The notes: a model not told the origin generated them from the sequence alone. 27,788 bases of DNA from CAXMST01 sp963700785 (GCA_963700785.1 CAVOYZ010000022.1:1-27788), one strand, 5' to 3'; counted from the stretch's first letter, positions 1 through 9,031 are shown. Translations and numbers: made by a program.

Positions 1-4
1 CGCC

Positions 5-32
5 AGGCCGGAGCCCGCTCCGACTCCGGCCT
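5..32 (-). terminator. Perfect hairpin downstream of carbonic anhydrase gene
   Basis: AGGCCGGAG (5-13) pairs perfectly with CTCCGGCCT (24-32) around a 10-nt loop. It lies 22 bp past the stop of the minus-strand carbonic anhydrase gene. There is no clear T-tract, so it may be a stem-only terminator or a transcript-end stabiliser. Confidence 0.5.
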
Positions 33-53
33 GAGGCGGGCCGCCCCTCTCGC

Positions 54-494
54 CTAGGCCTCGACGACCTCGGTCAGCTCGTCGGTCTCGATGTCGAGGA
101 TGAACCCGCGGACTACCGACGAGGTGAGGACCGGGTCGGCGCGCACCCGCTCGACCCCCTCGCGCACCCCGACCTCGAGCGACTCGAAACCGCCCGGGGT
201 CCAGTCCGGCCGGAGCCCGACCTCCGACTCGATCTGGTCGAGGAACTCGGCGTCGTCGAGGCCGAGCACGCCGCAGGAGGTGTGCATCACGATCCACACC
301 TCCTTGGTCGCGAGCGCCCGCTGCGAGAGCGCCAGCGAGCGGCGCACGTCGGCGGTGACGACGCCGCCGGCGTTGCGGATGATGTGCGCCTCGCCGACCT
401 CGAGCCCGGCGGTCACCAGCGGGTTGATCCGGCAGTCCATGCAGGTGACGATCGCGAGCTTGCGGCGCGGAAACCGTGAGAGGTGCGGGCTCAT
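54..494 (-). CDS. Beta-class carbonic anhydrase
   Basis: The product is a small (146 aa) beta-carbonic anhydrase that interconverts CO2 and bicarbonate in the cytoplasm. The zinc site is visible as C18-x-D20-x-R22 (CMDCR) and H71-x-x-C74 (HTSC). C18, H71 and C74 are the expected Zn ligands, and D20/R22 form the usual catalytic dyad. The Asn-Ala-Gly-Gly stretch around residues 41-44 also fits the family. The reading frame is open further upstream to 569, but the ATG at 494 gives the normal family N-terminus; the extension would overlap the divergent gene's promoter region and has no conserved residues. The length fits the short actinobacterial beta-CA type. The gene is divergent from the antiporter at 572, with 77 bp between them that must hold both promoters. 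Confidence 0.9.
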   Translation of the reverse strand: MSPHLSRFPRRKLAIVTCMDCRINPLVTAGLEVGEAHIIRNAGGVVTADVRRSLALSQRALATKEVWIVMHTSCGVLGLDDAEFLDQIESEVGLRPDWTPGGFESLEVGVREGVERVRADPVLTSSVVRGFILDIETDELTEVVEA

Positions 495-571
495 CGGGCC
501 GGATGATTGCAACCCCGCAGGGCGCTCCTGCGCAAAGATGCCGCCGGCCCACCGGCCCCGGTGGGCCAACC

Positions 572-1486
572 ATGCTCGCCGACCTCCTGATCATCGCCGC
601 CACCCTCGCGACCCTCGCCCTGGCCGCGGACCGGTTCGTGGTCTCCGCCGCATCGGTGGCGACGCTGCTCGGCGCCAGCCCGCTGTTCATCGGTGTGGTC
701 CTGATCGGCGTCGGCACGAGCCTTCCCGACTGGCTGGTCTCGGCCTTCGCGGCCGCCGGCGGCGAGGACGGCCTCGCCGTCGGCAACTTCGTCGGCTCCA
801 ACACCGTCAACGTCGGCCTCGCCCTCGGGGTCGCCGCCCTGATCGTCCCGCTCGTGGTCCACGAGTCGGTGCTCCGGCGCGAGGCCGCGCTCTCGATCGC
901 CGCGGTGATCGGCGTCAGCCTCGCCCTGATCGGGGGGATCAGCCGCGTCGAGGGTCTGATCCTCTTGATCGCGCTGCCCGTTGCCTTCATCGTGCTGCGG
1001 CCCGCCGAGGAGCCCGAGGGCGACCCAAGCGCGGTCAAGAACCCGCTCGGCCTCGAGCTGGCGATCGCGGCGGCAACTCTGGCCGCGACGATCGTCGCCG
1101 CGCGGCTGTTGGTCGACTCGGCCTCGGACGTCGCGATCTCGGTCGGCCTCTCCGAGGCCTTCATCGGGCTCTCTCTGGTCGCGATCGGAACCTCGCTGCC
1201 GGAGATCGTGATCGGCATCCAGTCGGCTCGCCGGGCCCACACCGACCTGGTGATCGGCAACGTGCTCGGCAGCAATCTCTTCAACAGCCTCGGCGTCGCC
1301 GGGACCGCGGCGCTGCTGACGCCGGCGGCGCCGCTCGACCCGAGCGGCCTCGGCGCCGCGATCGTCCTGATGGCCGCCTTCGCGGTCGCGGCCGGCGCGC
1401 TGTTGGCCACCGGCCGGCGCCTGGTCCGCTGGGAGGGCGCGGTGCTGGTCGCCGTCTACTGCGTCACCCTGCCCCTGTTCGCCTGA
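572..1486 (+). CDS. Calcium/sodium antiporter, CaCA family (YrbG-like)
   Basis: The product is an integral membrane cation/Ca2+ exchanger of 304 aa with two homologous halves. The alpha-1 repeat carries GTSLPD (residues 48-53) and GNFVGSN (71-77). The alpha-2 repeat carries GTSLPE (about 206-211) and GNVLGSN (about 229-235). These acidic and polar residues form the ion-binding site in the family. About ten hydrophobic segments are evident, and the central loop around residues 145-160 is charged. The ATG at 572 is chosen because the hydrophobic first helix starts immediately after it. The frame is open from 476, but that stretch is low-complexity and overlaps the divergent carbonic anhydrase start. 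Whether it exports Ca2+ or another cation cannot be told from the sequence. Confidence 0.9.
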   Translation: MLADLLIIAATLATLALAADRFVVSAASVATLLGASPLFIGVVLIGVGTSLPDWLVSAFAAAGGEDGLAVGNFVGSNTVNVGLALGVAALIVPLVVHESVLRREAALSIAAVIGVSLALIGGISRVEGLILLIALPVAFIVLRPAEEPEGDPSAVKNPLGLELAIAAATLAATIVAARLLVDSASDVAISVGLSEAFIGLSLVAIGTSLPEIVIGIQSARRAHTDLVIGNVLGSNLFNSLGVAGTAALLTPAAPLDPSGLGAAIVLMAAFAVAAGALLATGRRLVRWEGAVLVAVYCVTLPLFA

Positions 1487-1531
1487 GGCGGGATCCGCGG
1501 ACCGGCTGCCCGGGCTCGTCGGGGCCGCAGC

Positions 1532-2890
1532 TCAGACGCCCCAGAACTCGGCTTCGGCCCGTCCCAGCTCGGTGGTCGGCGGCTCGCCGAATGCGTACTC
1601 GCGGCCGATCGCGGTCCAATCGGCACCCGCCCGGAGCTGGGCGAGCACGACCAGGATCAGCGCCTCCTGACGACGCATCAGCAGCGAGGCGGGGGGCATC
1701 GTCTGTCGCTTCATCGCCTCGTAGTGGGGGCTGCGGGGCGAGCCGCCCTGCTCGAGGAGCTGATGCGCGTAGCCGGGATCGAGGCGACGGAACCCGGGCT
1801 CGAACAGCCAGGCCGCCCCGGTGCTGACCTGATCGACGAGCGCCTCGGGATCGAACTCCTCGGGCTCCGGCAGGTAGCCGAGCGTCGACATCAGGTGATG
1901 GACGTCTTCGGCCCGCCGCTCGGCGATCGCCCGGCCAAGCTCGCGCTCCATCTCGAGATGCTGGGGCGAGACCCGACGCAGGAGGCCGAAGTCGAGGAAG
2001 CCGACGCGACCGTCGTCGAGCAGCAGGTAGTTGCCGGGATGGGGATCGCCGAGAACCAACCGGGTCCGCTCGCGGGTCGAGAGGAAGAACCGGAAGACGC
2101 TCTCGCCGAAGCGGTCGCGGGTCGGCTCGTCGAGCTCGATCACCTCCTCGAACCGGCGGCCTTCGAGATAGTCGGTGACCAGCACCCGGCGGCTCGAGAT
2201 CGCGGTGTGAACCGTCGGAACGGTGGCGAACGGGTGGCCCCGAAAGGCTCGCTCGATCGCCCTGTGGTTCTGCGCCTCGAGCTCGTAGTCGAGCTCCTCG
2301 GTGATCCGCTCCCGGATCTCGCCCCCGACCGCGTGTACATCGAGGCCCGGCGCCATCCGCTTCACGAGCCGCAGGATCAGGTGCAGGTTGCGGAGGTCGA
2401 TCTCGACGGCCTCGGCCACTCCCGGGTACTGGACCTTGACCGCCACCTGCTCGCCCTGGTGGGTGGTCGCACGGTGCACCTGGCCGATCGAAGCGGCCGC
2501 GAAGGCCTCCCGCTCGAACGAGGCGAAGTGGTCTGAGACCTGCCCGCCGAGGTCGTCCTCGATGACGCCGCGGATGTCCTCGAAGCGGAACTTCGGCGCA
2601 TTGTCGCGCAGCTCCGCCAGCGCCGCGCGGAACTCCTCCTGGCCCTCCTCGCTGAGACCGGGCAGCTCCACGGTCGAGAGCACCTGGCCGATCTTCATCG
2701 CCGCGCCCTTCATCTGGCCGAGCTGGCGCGCGAGCTGAGTCGCCATCGCGGCCACCCGCTCATCCGTCTTCCGCTGTCGGGCCTCGTCGGTGCGGGTCAG
2801 GTTGGCCATCCGGGTGCCCGCCCAGCGGATCCCCTGCCCGGCGACCAGTCCACCGACGCCGGCCGTGCGCCCGATCCGGCCGGTCTTCAT
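1532..2890 (-). CDS. ABC1/UbiB-family (AarF-like) atypical kinase
   Basis: The protein has 452 aa and the full ABC1/ADCK/UbiB signature. The family-specific KxGQ motif is at residues 66-69 (KIGQ). The Ala-rich nucleotide loop AAASIGQVHRA and the VAVKVQYPG lysine strand lie near residues 130-155. The catalytic-loop equivalent DPHPGNY and the metal-binding LDFG lie near residues 280-300. UbiB-like proteins are ATPases or kinase-like proteins linked to isoprenoid-quinone or lipid metabolism; in actinobacteria the substrate is unknown. There is no C-terminal membrane helix like that of proteobacterial UbiB. The ATG at 2890 directly precedes a Gly-rich N-terminus typical of the family. The DUF2236 gene lies 88 bp upstream on the same strand, so the two may be co-transcribed. 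Confidence 0.9.
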   Translation of the reverse strand: MKTGRIGRTAGVGGLVAGQGIRWAGTRMANLTRTDEARQRKTDERVAAMATQLARQLGQMKGAAMKIGQVLSTVELPGLSEEGQEEFRAALAELRDNAPKFRFEDIRGVIEDDLGGQVSDHFASFEREAFAAASIGQVHRATTHQGEQVAVKVQYPGVAEAVEIDLRNLHLILRLVKRMAPGLDVHAVGGEIRERITEELDYELEAQNHRAIERAFRGHPFATVPTVHTAISSRRVLVTDYLEGRRFEEVIELDEPTRDRFGESVFRFFLSTRERTRLVLGDPHPGNYLLLDDGRVGFLDFGLLRRVSPQHLEMERELGRAIAERRAEDVHHLMSTLGYLPEPEEFDPEALVDQVSTGAAWLFEPGFRRLDPGYAHQLLEQGGSPRSPHYEAMKRQTMPPASLLMRRQEALILVVLAQLRAGADWTAIGREYAFGEPPTTELGRAEAEFWGV

Positions 2891-2978
2891 CTGCGGCGAG
2901 CGCTCCTCCTCGGGACCTCCACCTCGACCTCCTCCCCGTCCGCCTGCTCACGCTGCCCGTCCGCCGGCGTGTCCACGC

Positions 2979-3805
2979 TCACGCCGTCCGCGCTGCCGGG
3001 ATCCGCCGCACGCCGGCCGGCAGCAGCGGCAGGACGATTCGCTTCGTGTACTCGGCGGCGGCCCTCACCGTCAGCCCGCGAACCAGAGCCGGGGGAATCG
3101 GCGCGAACCCGTACTGGGAGCGGATCGGCTCGGGCAGCAGCGCGATCGTCGCGTAGTTGACCGCCTCGACCAGCGGCCGCAGGGCGATCGGCACCGGTGG
3201 CTGGAAGACGATCTCCCGCGCCTTGGTGCGCGCCCAGTCACTGACGTGAAGCCGGCCACTCGCATACATCAGCTCCCGGTAGGTGGTGAGCTCATCGAGG
3301 TCGGCGGGCATCTCGGTCGGCTCGAGCCCGAAGAGCCCGCCGACGATGCGAAAGTCCGCCCAGTAGCCGCTCCTTCTCATCCGCGCTCAGTCGCGCCGAC
3401 GAAGCGCTCGTAGACGACGATCCCCGAGTCGACCAGGCTGAACAGGACCCACATCAGCAACTCCGGGTCGTCAGCGGCATACGGGAGTCCCCGCCGGGAA
3501 GATCCCAACGTCGCGATCGATCGTTCCCGCGGACCCGGCGGTGCATCGCGCGGACCCGCTTGGTCACCCGATCGGCGTCCTTGCGGGAGCCGAAGCCGAT
3601 CGTGGTCATCACCTCGGCGGTGCGCTCGAGCCGCGTCGTAGGGGTCGTCGAGGCCGGCGGTGTGGGCGAGCAGGCCCTCGACGGCCAACGGGTGCGCCGC
3701 CTGCATCAGCAGCGCCCGCGGTCCGCTGATCATCAGCATCCGCTCGCCCTGCACGCGGCGGAGCATCGAATCGTCGTCGAAGTAGGAATCGTCAGCCATG
3801 GGCAT
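2979..3805 (-). pseudogene. DUF2236 / MpaB-like oxygenase, full length but frameshifted (copy 1)
   Basis: If five single-base insertions are removed, this locus encodes a 273-aa DUF2236 protein (the MpaB/latex-clearing-protein catalytic-domain family, heme-binding putative oxygenases). Conserved features are GPRALLMQAAHP with His38 as candidate heme ligand, the Y-A-x-DPELL-x-W segment, and a C-terminal helical part present only in this copy (2979-3380). Compared with the truncated second copy (8390-8908), extra bases are seen near 3366, 3390, 3482, 3529 and 3635. Each shifts the frame, and there are only about four substitutions over about 490 bp. The C-terminal 134 aa remain open as 2979-3380. 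Either the gene is a very recent pseudogene or the insertions are sequence errors; the near-identity otherwise favours errors. The ATG at 3805 matches copy 2, with an alternative ATG two codons inside. Confidence 0.8.
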
Positions 3806-3926
3806 CCGAGCCGCCCTCCCACCGGCTGCCGACAGCTTACCGGCACGCCCGCCCCAAGCCGGAGGGCGCCGGCGCCGCGGGAACGGATACGCTTGGCGCG
3901 GGCACGCGGAACGGATTCGCGTGAGT

Positions 3927-3940
3927 CTGCCGACCGGCAG
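3927..3940. promoter_or_regulatory. Conserved palindrome CTGCCG-N2-CGGCAG before binding-protein gene (copy 1)
   Basis: The 14-bp palindrome CTGCCGACCGGCAG ends 30 bp before the TTG start at 3971. The same palindrome, with a different centre, sits at the same distance in copy 2 (9032-9045), within a longer conserved block (TTCGCGTGAGT before it, AGGGA after it). The sequence just upstream (3835-3915) has diverged almost completely between copies. Conservation of this block alone suggests an operator, or a 5'-UTR hairpin. Confidence 0.5.
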
Positions 3941-3970
3941 TAGGGAATGGAACACGAGAGAGGAACTGAA

Positions 3971-5692
3971 TTGACTCACCGGGCACCGGATGGACGGCGG
4001 CTGAGGCCCCGCGTTCTGCTGATCACGACCTTGCTGATCGCCACCGCGCTGCTGATCGCGGCCTGCGGCAGCGACGACAGCGGGACCACCACCAGCGCAA
4101 GCGGTGGGACCGGCGGCGAGGCGACGCTGACGCAGACCTCGCAGCCGGACTTCCTCGACCCGGCGCTCTCCTACACGGTCAACGGCTGGGAGCCGATGTG
4201 GCTCGTCTACACGCCGCTGCTCACCTACAAGCACGAGGAGCGGCGAGGCCGGTGCCGAGTTGATCCCGGGCCTGGCGGAGGAGCTGCCCCAGGTCTCCGA
4301 CGACGGCACCGTCTACACGCTGCAGCTGCGTGACGGCCTGACCTACTCCGACGGCCAGCCGGTCGTCGCCAGCGACTTCGAGCACACGATCAAGCGCGTG
4401 CTCAACCTCGGCTCGGGCGGAGCCCCGTTCTACGAGGTGCATCGTCGGCGCCAAGGACTACGAGGCCCAGGACGACCCCGAGGCCGACATCAAGGGCATC
4501 AAGACCGACGATCAGACCGGCGAGATCGAGATCACCCTCGAGGAGCCGGATGCCGCGTTCTCGAACGTGCTGGCGATGAACTTCGCCGGCCTCGTCCCCG
4601 GCGACACGCCGTTCAAGAACCAGACCGAGAGCCCGCCCCCGGGCGTCGGCAGCTACGTGATCACCGAGTCGGTGCCGAACCGTCAGTTCGTGATGGAGCG
4701 GCGTCAGGACTTCGACGATCTCGGGATCGAGGGCGTTCCCGAGCGGCTACATCGACACGCTGACGACGGAGATCGTCAAGAGCGCCAGCAAGCAGGCCCA
4801 GGACACCCTCGACAACGCAACCGACTACATGCAGGACCCGCCGCCGGCGGACCTGAAGCCGACGGTGGTCGAGTCGGTCGGGCCCGACACGAGCGATCCG
4901 CGGTACGCGGAGTTCACGACCTCGTCGACCTACTACTTCTTCATGAACCACGAGGTCGCACCGTTCGACGATGCGAAGGTTCGTGAGGCGGTCAACTACG
5001 GAATCGACAAGCCGGCCCTGGCCCGTCTGTTCGCGGGCGAGCTGGCACCGGGCTGCACCTTCCTGCCGCCCGGGTTCCCCGGCTACGACGAGGCGCTCGA
5101 CACCACGGACTGCCCGTGGGGCGATCCGAACGCCTCGCCCGACCTGGAGAAGGCGAGGTCCCTGATCAAGGAGGCCGGCGCCGAGGGCGCCGAGGTGACC
5201 GTCTGGGGCAACAACGACGACCCGACCGACAAGGTGACTCAGGCCTACGCGGATCAGCTCGCTGACATCGGGCTCGACACGGAGGTCAAGATCCTCGACG
5301 GCGGCGTCTACTTCCAGACGATCGGAGATCAGTCAACGGAGGCGCAGACCGGTTTCACCAACTGGTTCAGCGACTTCCCGCACCCGCTCAACTTCTACTT
5401 CCTGGTTGACGGGGACACGATCCAGCCGCAGAACAACCAGAACTTCGGCAACGTCGACGATCCGAAGATCAACGACGAGGTCGATGCTCTGCGCCTCGAG
5501 CCGGACGTGCAGGCGGTCGCCGACCGCTGGGCGGCGCTGGACAAGTACACGGTCGACTCGGCGGCGGTCGCCCCCTACGGGCACCGCAAGCTGTCGACGT
5601 TCGTCTCGGACCGGATCGACTTCGACTCGGTCGTGGTCCACCCGCTCTACTACAACGACTACTCCTCCTTCCAGCTGAAGGACGGCCAGTAG
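3971..5692 (+). pseudogene. Peptide ABC transporter substrate-binding lipoprotein, three frameshifts (copy 1)
   Basis: This is an SBP_bac_5 (DppA/OppA-type) solute-binding lipoprotein, co-linear with the intact copy at 9075-10790. It starts at a TTG preceded by a strong GAGAGAGGA ribosome site shared with copy 2. A signal peptide ends in the lipobox ALLIAAC (Cys32), followed by a Ser/Thr/Gly linker. The frame breaks at three single-base insertions relative to copy 2, at about 4237-4241, 4438 and 4744. After the third, the original frame is restored and stays open to 5692. The protein sequence across the frames is otherwise about as conserved as an active paralogue, with mostly synonymous changes and no in-frame stop. 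That pattern suggests either very recent inactivation or sequence errors. Corrected length would be 572 aa. Confidence 0.85.
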
Positions 5693-5725
5693 GCGAGCGG
5701 CCGGAGGCGAAGGGACGAGTTGCAT

Positions 5726-5751
5726 GAGGGGGCGCCCGGTGGCGCCCCCTC
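5726..5751 (+). terminator. Intercistronic hairpin between binding protein and dppC (copy 1)
   Basis: GAGGGGGCGC (5726-5735) pairs perfectly with GCGCCCCCTC (5742-5751) around a 6-nt loop, followed by ATCGCTTTC. The equivalent hairpin exists in copy 2 (10825-10846) with a different loop. It lies 34 bp after the binding-protein stop and 27 bp before dppC, so it is more likely an attenuator or 3'-end stabiliser that raises binding-protein over permease expression than an operon end. Confidence 0.6.
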
Positions 5752-5777
5752 ATCGCTTTCCGGCGGCGGGCGATGAG

Positions 5778-6831
5778 TTGAGCGAGGTACTGGGAACCGA
5801 TCCGCCGGTCTCGGTGGGCGACGTGCCACCGGAGCTCCAGGCGGAGCTCGCCGAGAGCGGCGAGAAGGGCACCAGCCCCTGGCGCCTCGGCCTTCGCCGT
5901 CTGAAGCGGAACCGGGTGGCAGTCGCCTCGGGGATCGTCTTCCTGCTGCTCGTCGCCAGCACGATCGCCGCACCGCTTTGGGCGAACCACGTCGCGCACA
6001 AGACGCCCTACGACACCCCCTCCTCCGACGAGACGGTCGAGGTCGGTGGCGAGCAGGTGTTCGTGATCGGCCTCGACGGCCGCCCGGTCGGCCCGACCTG
6101 GCACGGCGCCTACTTCCTCGGCGCCGACGGCAACGGGCGCGACGTCATGGTCCGCCTCCTCTACGGCGGCCGCAACTCGCTCCTGATCGGGATCAGCGCG
6201 GCGCTGATCACCACCGTGCTGGCAATCGGCGCGGCGCTTCTGGCCGGCTACCACCGGGGCTGGGTCGACGGGGTCATCGCGCGCTTCATGGACATCCTCT
6301 GGGCCTTCCCGGTGATCCTGCTTCGGAGTCGCGCTCGGCACCGCTCTGGCGCTCGGCGGCTTCAAGGCCGGTCCGATCACGATCGAGTCGGGTTCGCTGC
6401 TGATCCCGATCTTCGTGATCAGCATCGTCTACATCCCCTACCTCGCCCGGCCGATTCGCGGCGAGGTGCTGGCCCTGCGCGAGAAGGAGTTCGTCGAGGC
6501 GGCCCGGGCGCAGGGAATGGGATCGACGCGGATCATGCTCGGTGAGATCCTCCCGAACACGGTCTCGCTGGTGATCGTCTTCTTCCCGTTGATGATCGCC
6601 AACGCGATCCTGCTCGAGGCGGCGCTGAGCTTCCTCGGCGCGGGAGTGCAGGCCCCCGAGCCCTCGTGGGGGACGATGATCGACGACGGCGTCGATCGGA
6701 TCATCACCGCCCCCTACCTGGCGGTGGTTCCCGGGGCGATGCTGGTGCTGACCGTGCTCGCGCTGAACATATTCGGCGACGGCGTCCGCGACGCGCTCGA
6801 TCCGCGGGCCAAGGTGAGGATCGAGGGCTGA
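5778..6831 (+). pseudogene. dppC: Peptide ABC transporter permease DppC, one frameshift (copy 1)
   Basis: Removing one extra T at about 6322 gives a 350-aa DppC/OppC permease matching the intact copy at 10873-11925. The N-terminal cytoplasmic segment (SPWRLGLRRLKRNR), a first membrane helix, the extracytoplasmic segment with GADGNGRDV and the inner-membrane core are in the first frame. The EAA coupling loop (EAARAQGMG...LPN) and the C-terminus are in the second frame, from about 6415. The start is a TTG (5778), seen also in copy 2; an ATG four bases upstream opens only a two-codon frame. Only this one indel separates it from a complete gene, so a sequence error is as likely as true inactivation. 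Confidence 0.83.
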
Positions 6832-6837
6832 CGCCGG

Positions 6838-7803
6838 ATGGCCCGCTTCATCGTCCACCGGCTGATCTCGATGATCTTCGTGCTGTTCGCGGTCTCGGTG
6901 CTGACCTTCGCGATCTTCAACGTGATCCCGAACGGGGACCCGGCGGTGCGGATGGCGGGCAAGAACGCGACCGAGACCCAGATCGAGGGGATCCGCAAGG
7001 ACTGGGGCTTCGACAAGCCGATCTACACGCAGTATGGCGTCACGATGGAGAAGATCTTCACCGGCAACCTGGTCTCCTACTTCACCCAGCTGAACGTCGT
7101 CAAGGAGATCTGGAAGGGGCTCCCCCGAACCCTCGTGCTCGCGTTTGGCGCAAGCCTGATCTGGATGGCGTTCGGGATCGGCTTCGGCCTGCTCAGCGCG
7201 ATGCGCGCCGGCGGCATGAGCGACCGGCTGCTGACCGTGTTCGCCCTGATCGGGATCTCGATGCCGGTCTTCTGGATCGGCGCGATCGCCAACCACTACC
7301 TGGGCTTCAAGCTCGGGATCTTCCCGAACGGCGGCTACGTGCCGTTCGCGGAAAGCCCCACGCAGTGGCTCTGGCACATGATCCTGCCCTGGACGGTGCT
7401 CTCGATCCTGTTCATCGGGGTCTATTCGCGAGTCCTGCGCTCGGACGTGATCGAGACCCTGAACGAGGACTTCGTGCGGACCGCCCGGGCCAAGGGGCTG
7501 TCCGAGCGGCGGGTGCTGTTCAAGCACGTGCTGCGCAACTCGCTGATCCCGGTCGTCACCCTCTGGGGCCTCGACTTCGGCTTCGTGATCGGCGGCGGCG
7601 CAATCCTCACCGAGACCGTCTTCAACCTCCAGGGCGTCGGCCAGTACACCGCCGACGCGATCGGCCAGCTCGACCAGCCGCCGCTGCTCGCTGTGACGAT
7701 GTTCGGGGCGTTCTTCATCGTCTTCTTCAACGCCCTGGTCGACATCCTCTACGCGTTCCTCGACCCGCGCATCCGCCTCGACAGCGGCGAGGCCGCGGCG
7801 TGA
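6838..7803 (+). CDS. dppB: Peptide ABC transporter permease DppB (copy 1)
   Basis: An intact 321-aa DppB/OppB-type permease. It has the N-terminal hydrophobic helix (LISMIFVLFAVSVLTFAIF), the typical early motif NGDPAVRMAG, about six membrane segments, and the EAA-like cytoplasmic loop RTARAKGLSERRVLFKHVLRN that contacts the ATPase subunits. It starts six bases after the dppC stop and ends overlapping the GTG of the next gene (GTGA), so it is part of the same transcription unit. It is nearly identical to the second copy at 11932-12897, with mostly synonymous differences. Because its own dppD is truncated and no dppF follows, this copy could function only by sharing the ATPases made from copy 2. 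Confidence 0.93.
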   Translation: MARFIVHRLISMIFVLFAVSVLTFAIFNVIPNGDPAVRMAGKNATETQIEGIRKDWGFDKPIYTQYGVTMEKIFTGNLVSYFTQLNVVKEIWKGLPRTLVLAFGASLIWMAFGIGFGLLSAMRAGGMSDRLLTVFALIGISMPVFWIGAIANHYLGFKLGIFPNGGYVPFAESPTQWLWHMILPWTVLSILFIGVYSRVLRSDVIETLNEDFVRTARAKGLSERRVLFKHVLRNSLIPVVTLWGLDFGFVIGGGAILTETVFNLQGVGQYTADAIGQLDQPPLLAVTMFGAFFIVFFNALVDILYAFLDPRIRLDSGEAAA

Positions 7804-8519
7804 GCCCTGCCACCGACGCCCCGACGGTGCTCGAGGTCGAGAACCTCCGGGTCCGCTTTCAGACCGAGACCGGAATCGTGCGGGCGGTCGACGACGTCTC
7901 CTTCGAACTGCGCAGGGGCGAGGTGCTGGCGATCGTCGGCGAGTCGGGATCGGGCAAGTCGGTCACGGCGATGAGCCTGATGGGCCTGACGCGCGGCGTC
8001 AACGCGACGATCGAGGGCCGGGCGATGCTCGGCGAGACGGACCTGATCGCCGCCGACGACGACCAGCTGAGGAGGGTCCGCGGCGAGGAGCTGGCGATGA
8101 TCTTTCAGGACCCGATGAGCTCGCTGAACCCCGTCTACCGGGTCGGCGACCAGATCACGGAGGCGATCCACGCCCATCGAGACGTCTCCAAGGCGGAGGC
8201 AAACGCGCGGGCGATCGAGTTGATGGAGTCGGTCGGCATCCCCGATGCCGAGGAGCGCTTCCAGGCCTACCCGCACGAGTTCAGCGGCGGCATGCGGCAG
8301 CGGGTGATGATCGCGATGGCGCTCTCGCTGGAGCCGGGGGTGCTGATCGCCGACGAGCCGACGACCGCCCTCGACGTCACGATCCAGGCTCAGATCCTGC
8401 GGCTGATCGAGGACCTCATCTCGGTCGGCTCGAGCCCGAAGAGCCCGCCGACGATGCGAAAGTCCGCCCAGTACCGCTCCTTCTCATCCGCGCTCATCGC
8501 GCCGACGAAGCGCTCGTAG
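7800..8519 (+). pseudogene. dppD: Peptide ABC transporter ATPase DppD, truncated and chimeric (copy 1)
   Basis: The first 206 codons match intact DppD at 12894. They carry Walker A GESGSGKS (47-54), the Q-loop, the signature FSGGMRQRV and Walker B with the D-loop (VLIADEPTTALD). After 8418 the frame runs antisense through DUF2236 sequence for 33 unrelated codons and then stops. The switch histidine (H-loop, ITHD in copy 2), the C-terminal oligopeptide-transport extension and its cysteine cluster are missing, so the product cannot be a normal ATPase. The GTG start overlaps the dppB stop. The end overlaps the truncated DUF2236 gene on the opposite strand by 130 bp. This is the joint of the tandem duplication. 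Confidence 0.9.
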
Positions 8520-8908
8520 ACGACGATCCCCGAGTCGACCAGGCTGAACAGGACCCACATCAGCAACTCCGGGTCGTCAGCGGCATAGGGAGTCCCCGCG
8601 GGGAAGATCCCAACGTCGCGATCGATCGTTCCCCGGACCCGGCGGTGCATAGCGCGGACCCGCTTGGTCACCCGATCGGCGTCCTTGCGGGAGCCGAAGC
8701 CGATCGTGGTCATCACCTCGGCGGTGCGCTCGAGCCGCTCGTAGGGGTCGTCGAGGCCGGCGGTGTGGGCGAGCAGGCCCTCGACTGCCAACGGGTGCGC
8801 CGCCTGCATCAGCAGCGCCCGCGGTCCGCTGATCATCAGCATCCGCTCGCCCTGCACGCGGCGGAGCATCGAATCGTCATCGAAGTAGGAATCGTCAGCC
8901 ATGGGCAT
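8390..8908 (-). pseudogene. DUF2236 / MpaB-like oxygenase, C-terminally truncated (copy 2)
   Basis: This copy has no frameshifts and is open from the ATG at 8908 for 172 codons. The first 163 codons are authentic DUF2236 sequence, including GPRALLMQAAHP (His38 candidate heme ligand), the helix with RTAEVMTTIGFGSRKDADRV, and YAADDPELLMWV. At 8419 it meets the duplication joint and continues for a few codons (RSSISRRI) on the antisense of dppD. About 110 C-terminal residues seen in the upstream copy (2979-3310) are lost, so it is probably inactive. It gives the true reading frame against which the copy-1 insertions can be judged. Confidence 0.85.
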
Positions 8909-9031
8909 CCGAGCCGCCCTCCCACCGGCTGCTCAGAGCTTACCGGGCGGGCCTCGTCCGACCGGTAGGCGGCGACGCAGCGGAAGTGGCTAGGCTACCG
9001 CTGGGCACGTGAGCATCGGCTTCGCGTGAGT

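Larger units (their letters stand above)
3311..8418 (+). repeat. Copy 1 of a 5.1-kb direct tandem duplication
   Basis: This unit (5108 bp) is homologous throughout to 8419-13512 (5094 bp). It starts inside the DUF2236 gene and ends inside dppD. The right edge abuts copy 2: the bases at 8411-8418 still match dppD (compare 13505-13512), and from 8417 on the sequence matches 3309 onward in DUF2236. A 2-bp CA microhomology remains at the joint. The coordinate offset between copies drifts from 5108 to 5094 through nine single-base insertions in copy 1 plus small intergenic differences and one extra codon. The DUF2236 portion is nearly identical, whereas the operon portion differs at several percent of sites, mostly synonymous. 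Confidence 0.93.

Noticed and set aside
91..1827. 578-codon plus-strand open frame
   Set aside because: Arg/Pro/Ser-rich shadow over carbonic anhydrase, the antiporter and the kinase end; three clear families occupy the region in other frames.
4230..4750. Programmed frameshifting in the copy-1 binding protein
   Set aside because: No slippery heptamers or downstream structures were seen at the breaks, the intact copy needs no shift, and similar insertions hit the unrelated DUF2236 and dppC genes.
6286..7527. Long minus-strand open frames here and at 11119-12621
   Set aside because: Both are antisense to dppC/dppB with His/Asp/Arg-rich shadow composition; they recur in both copies only because the sense genes are duplicated.
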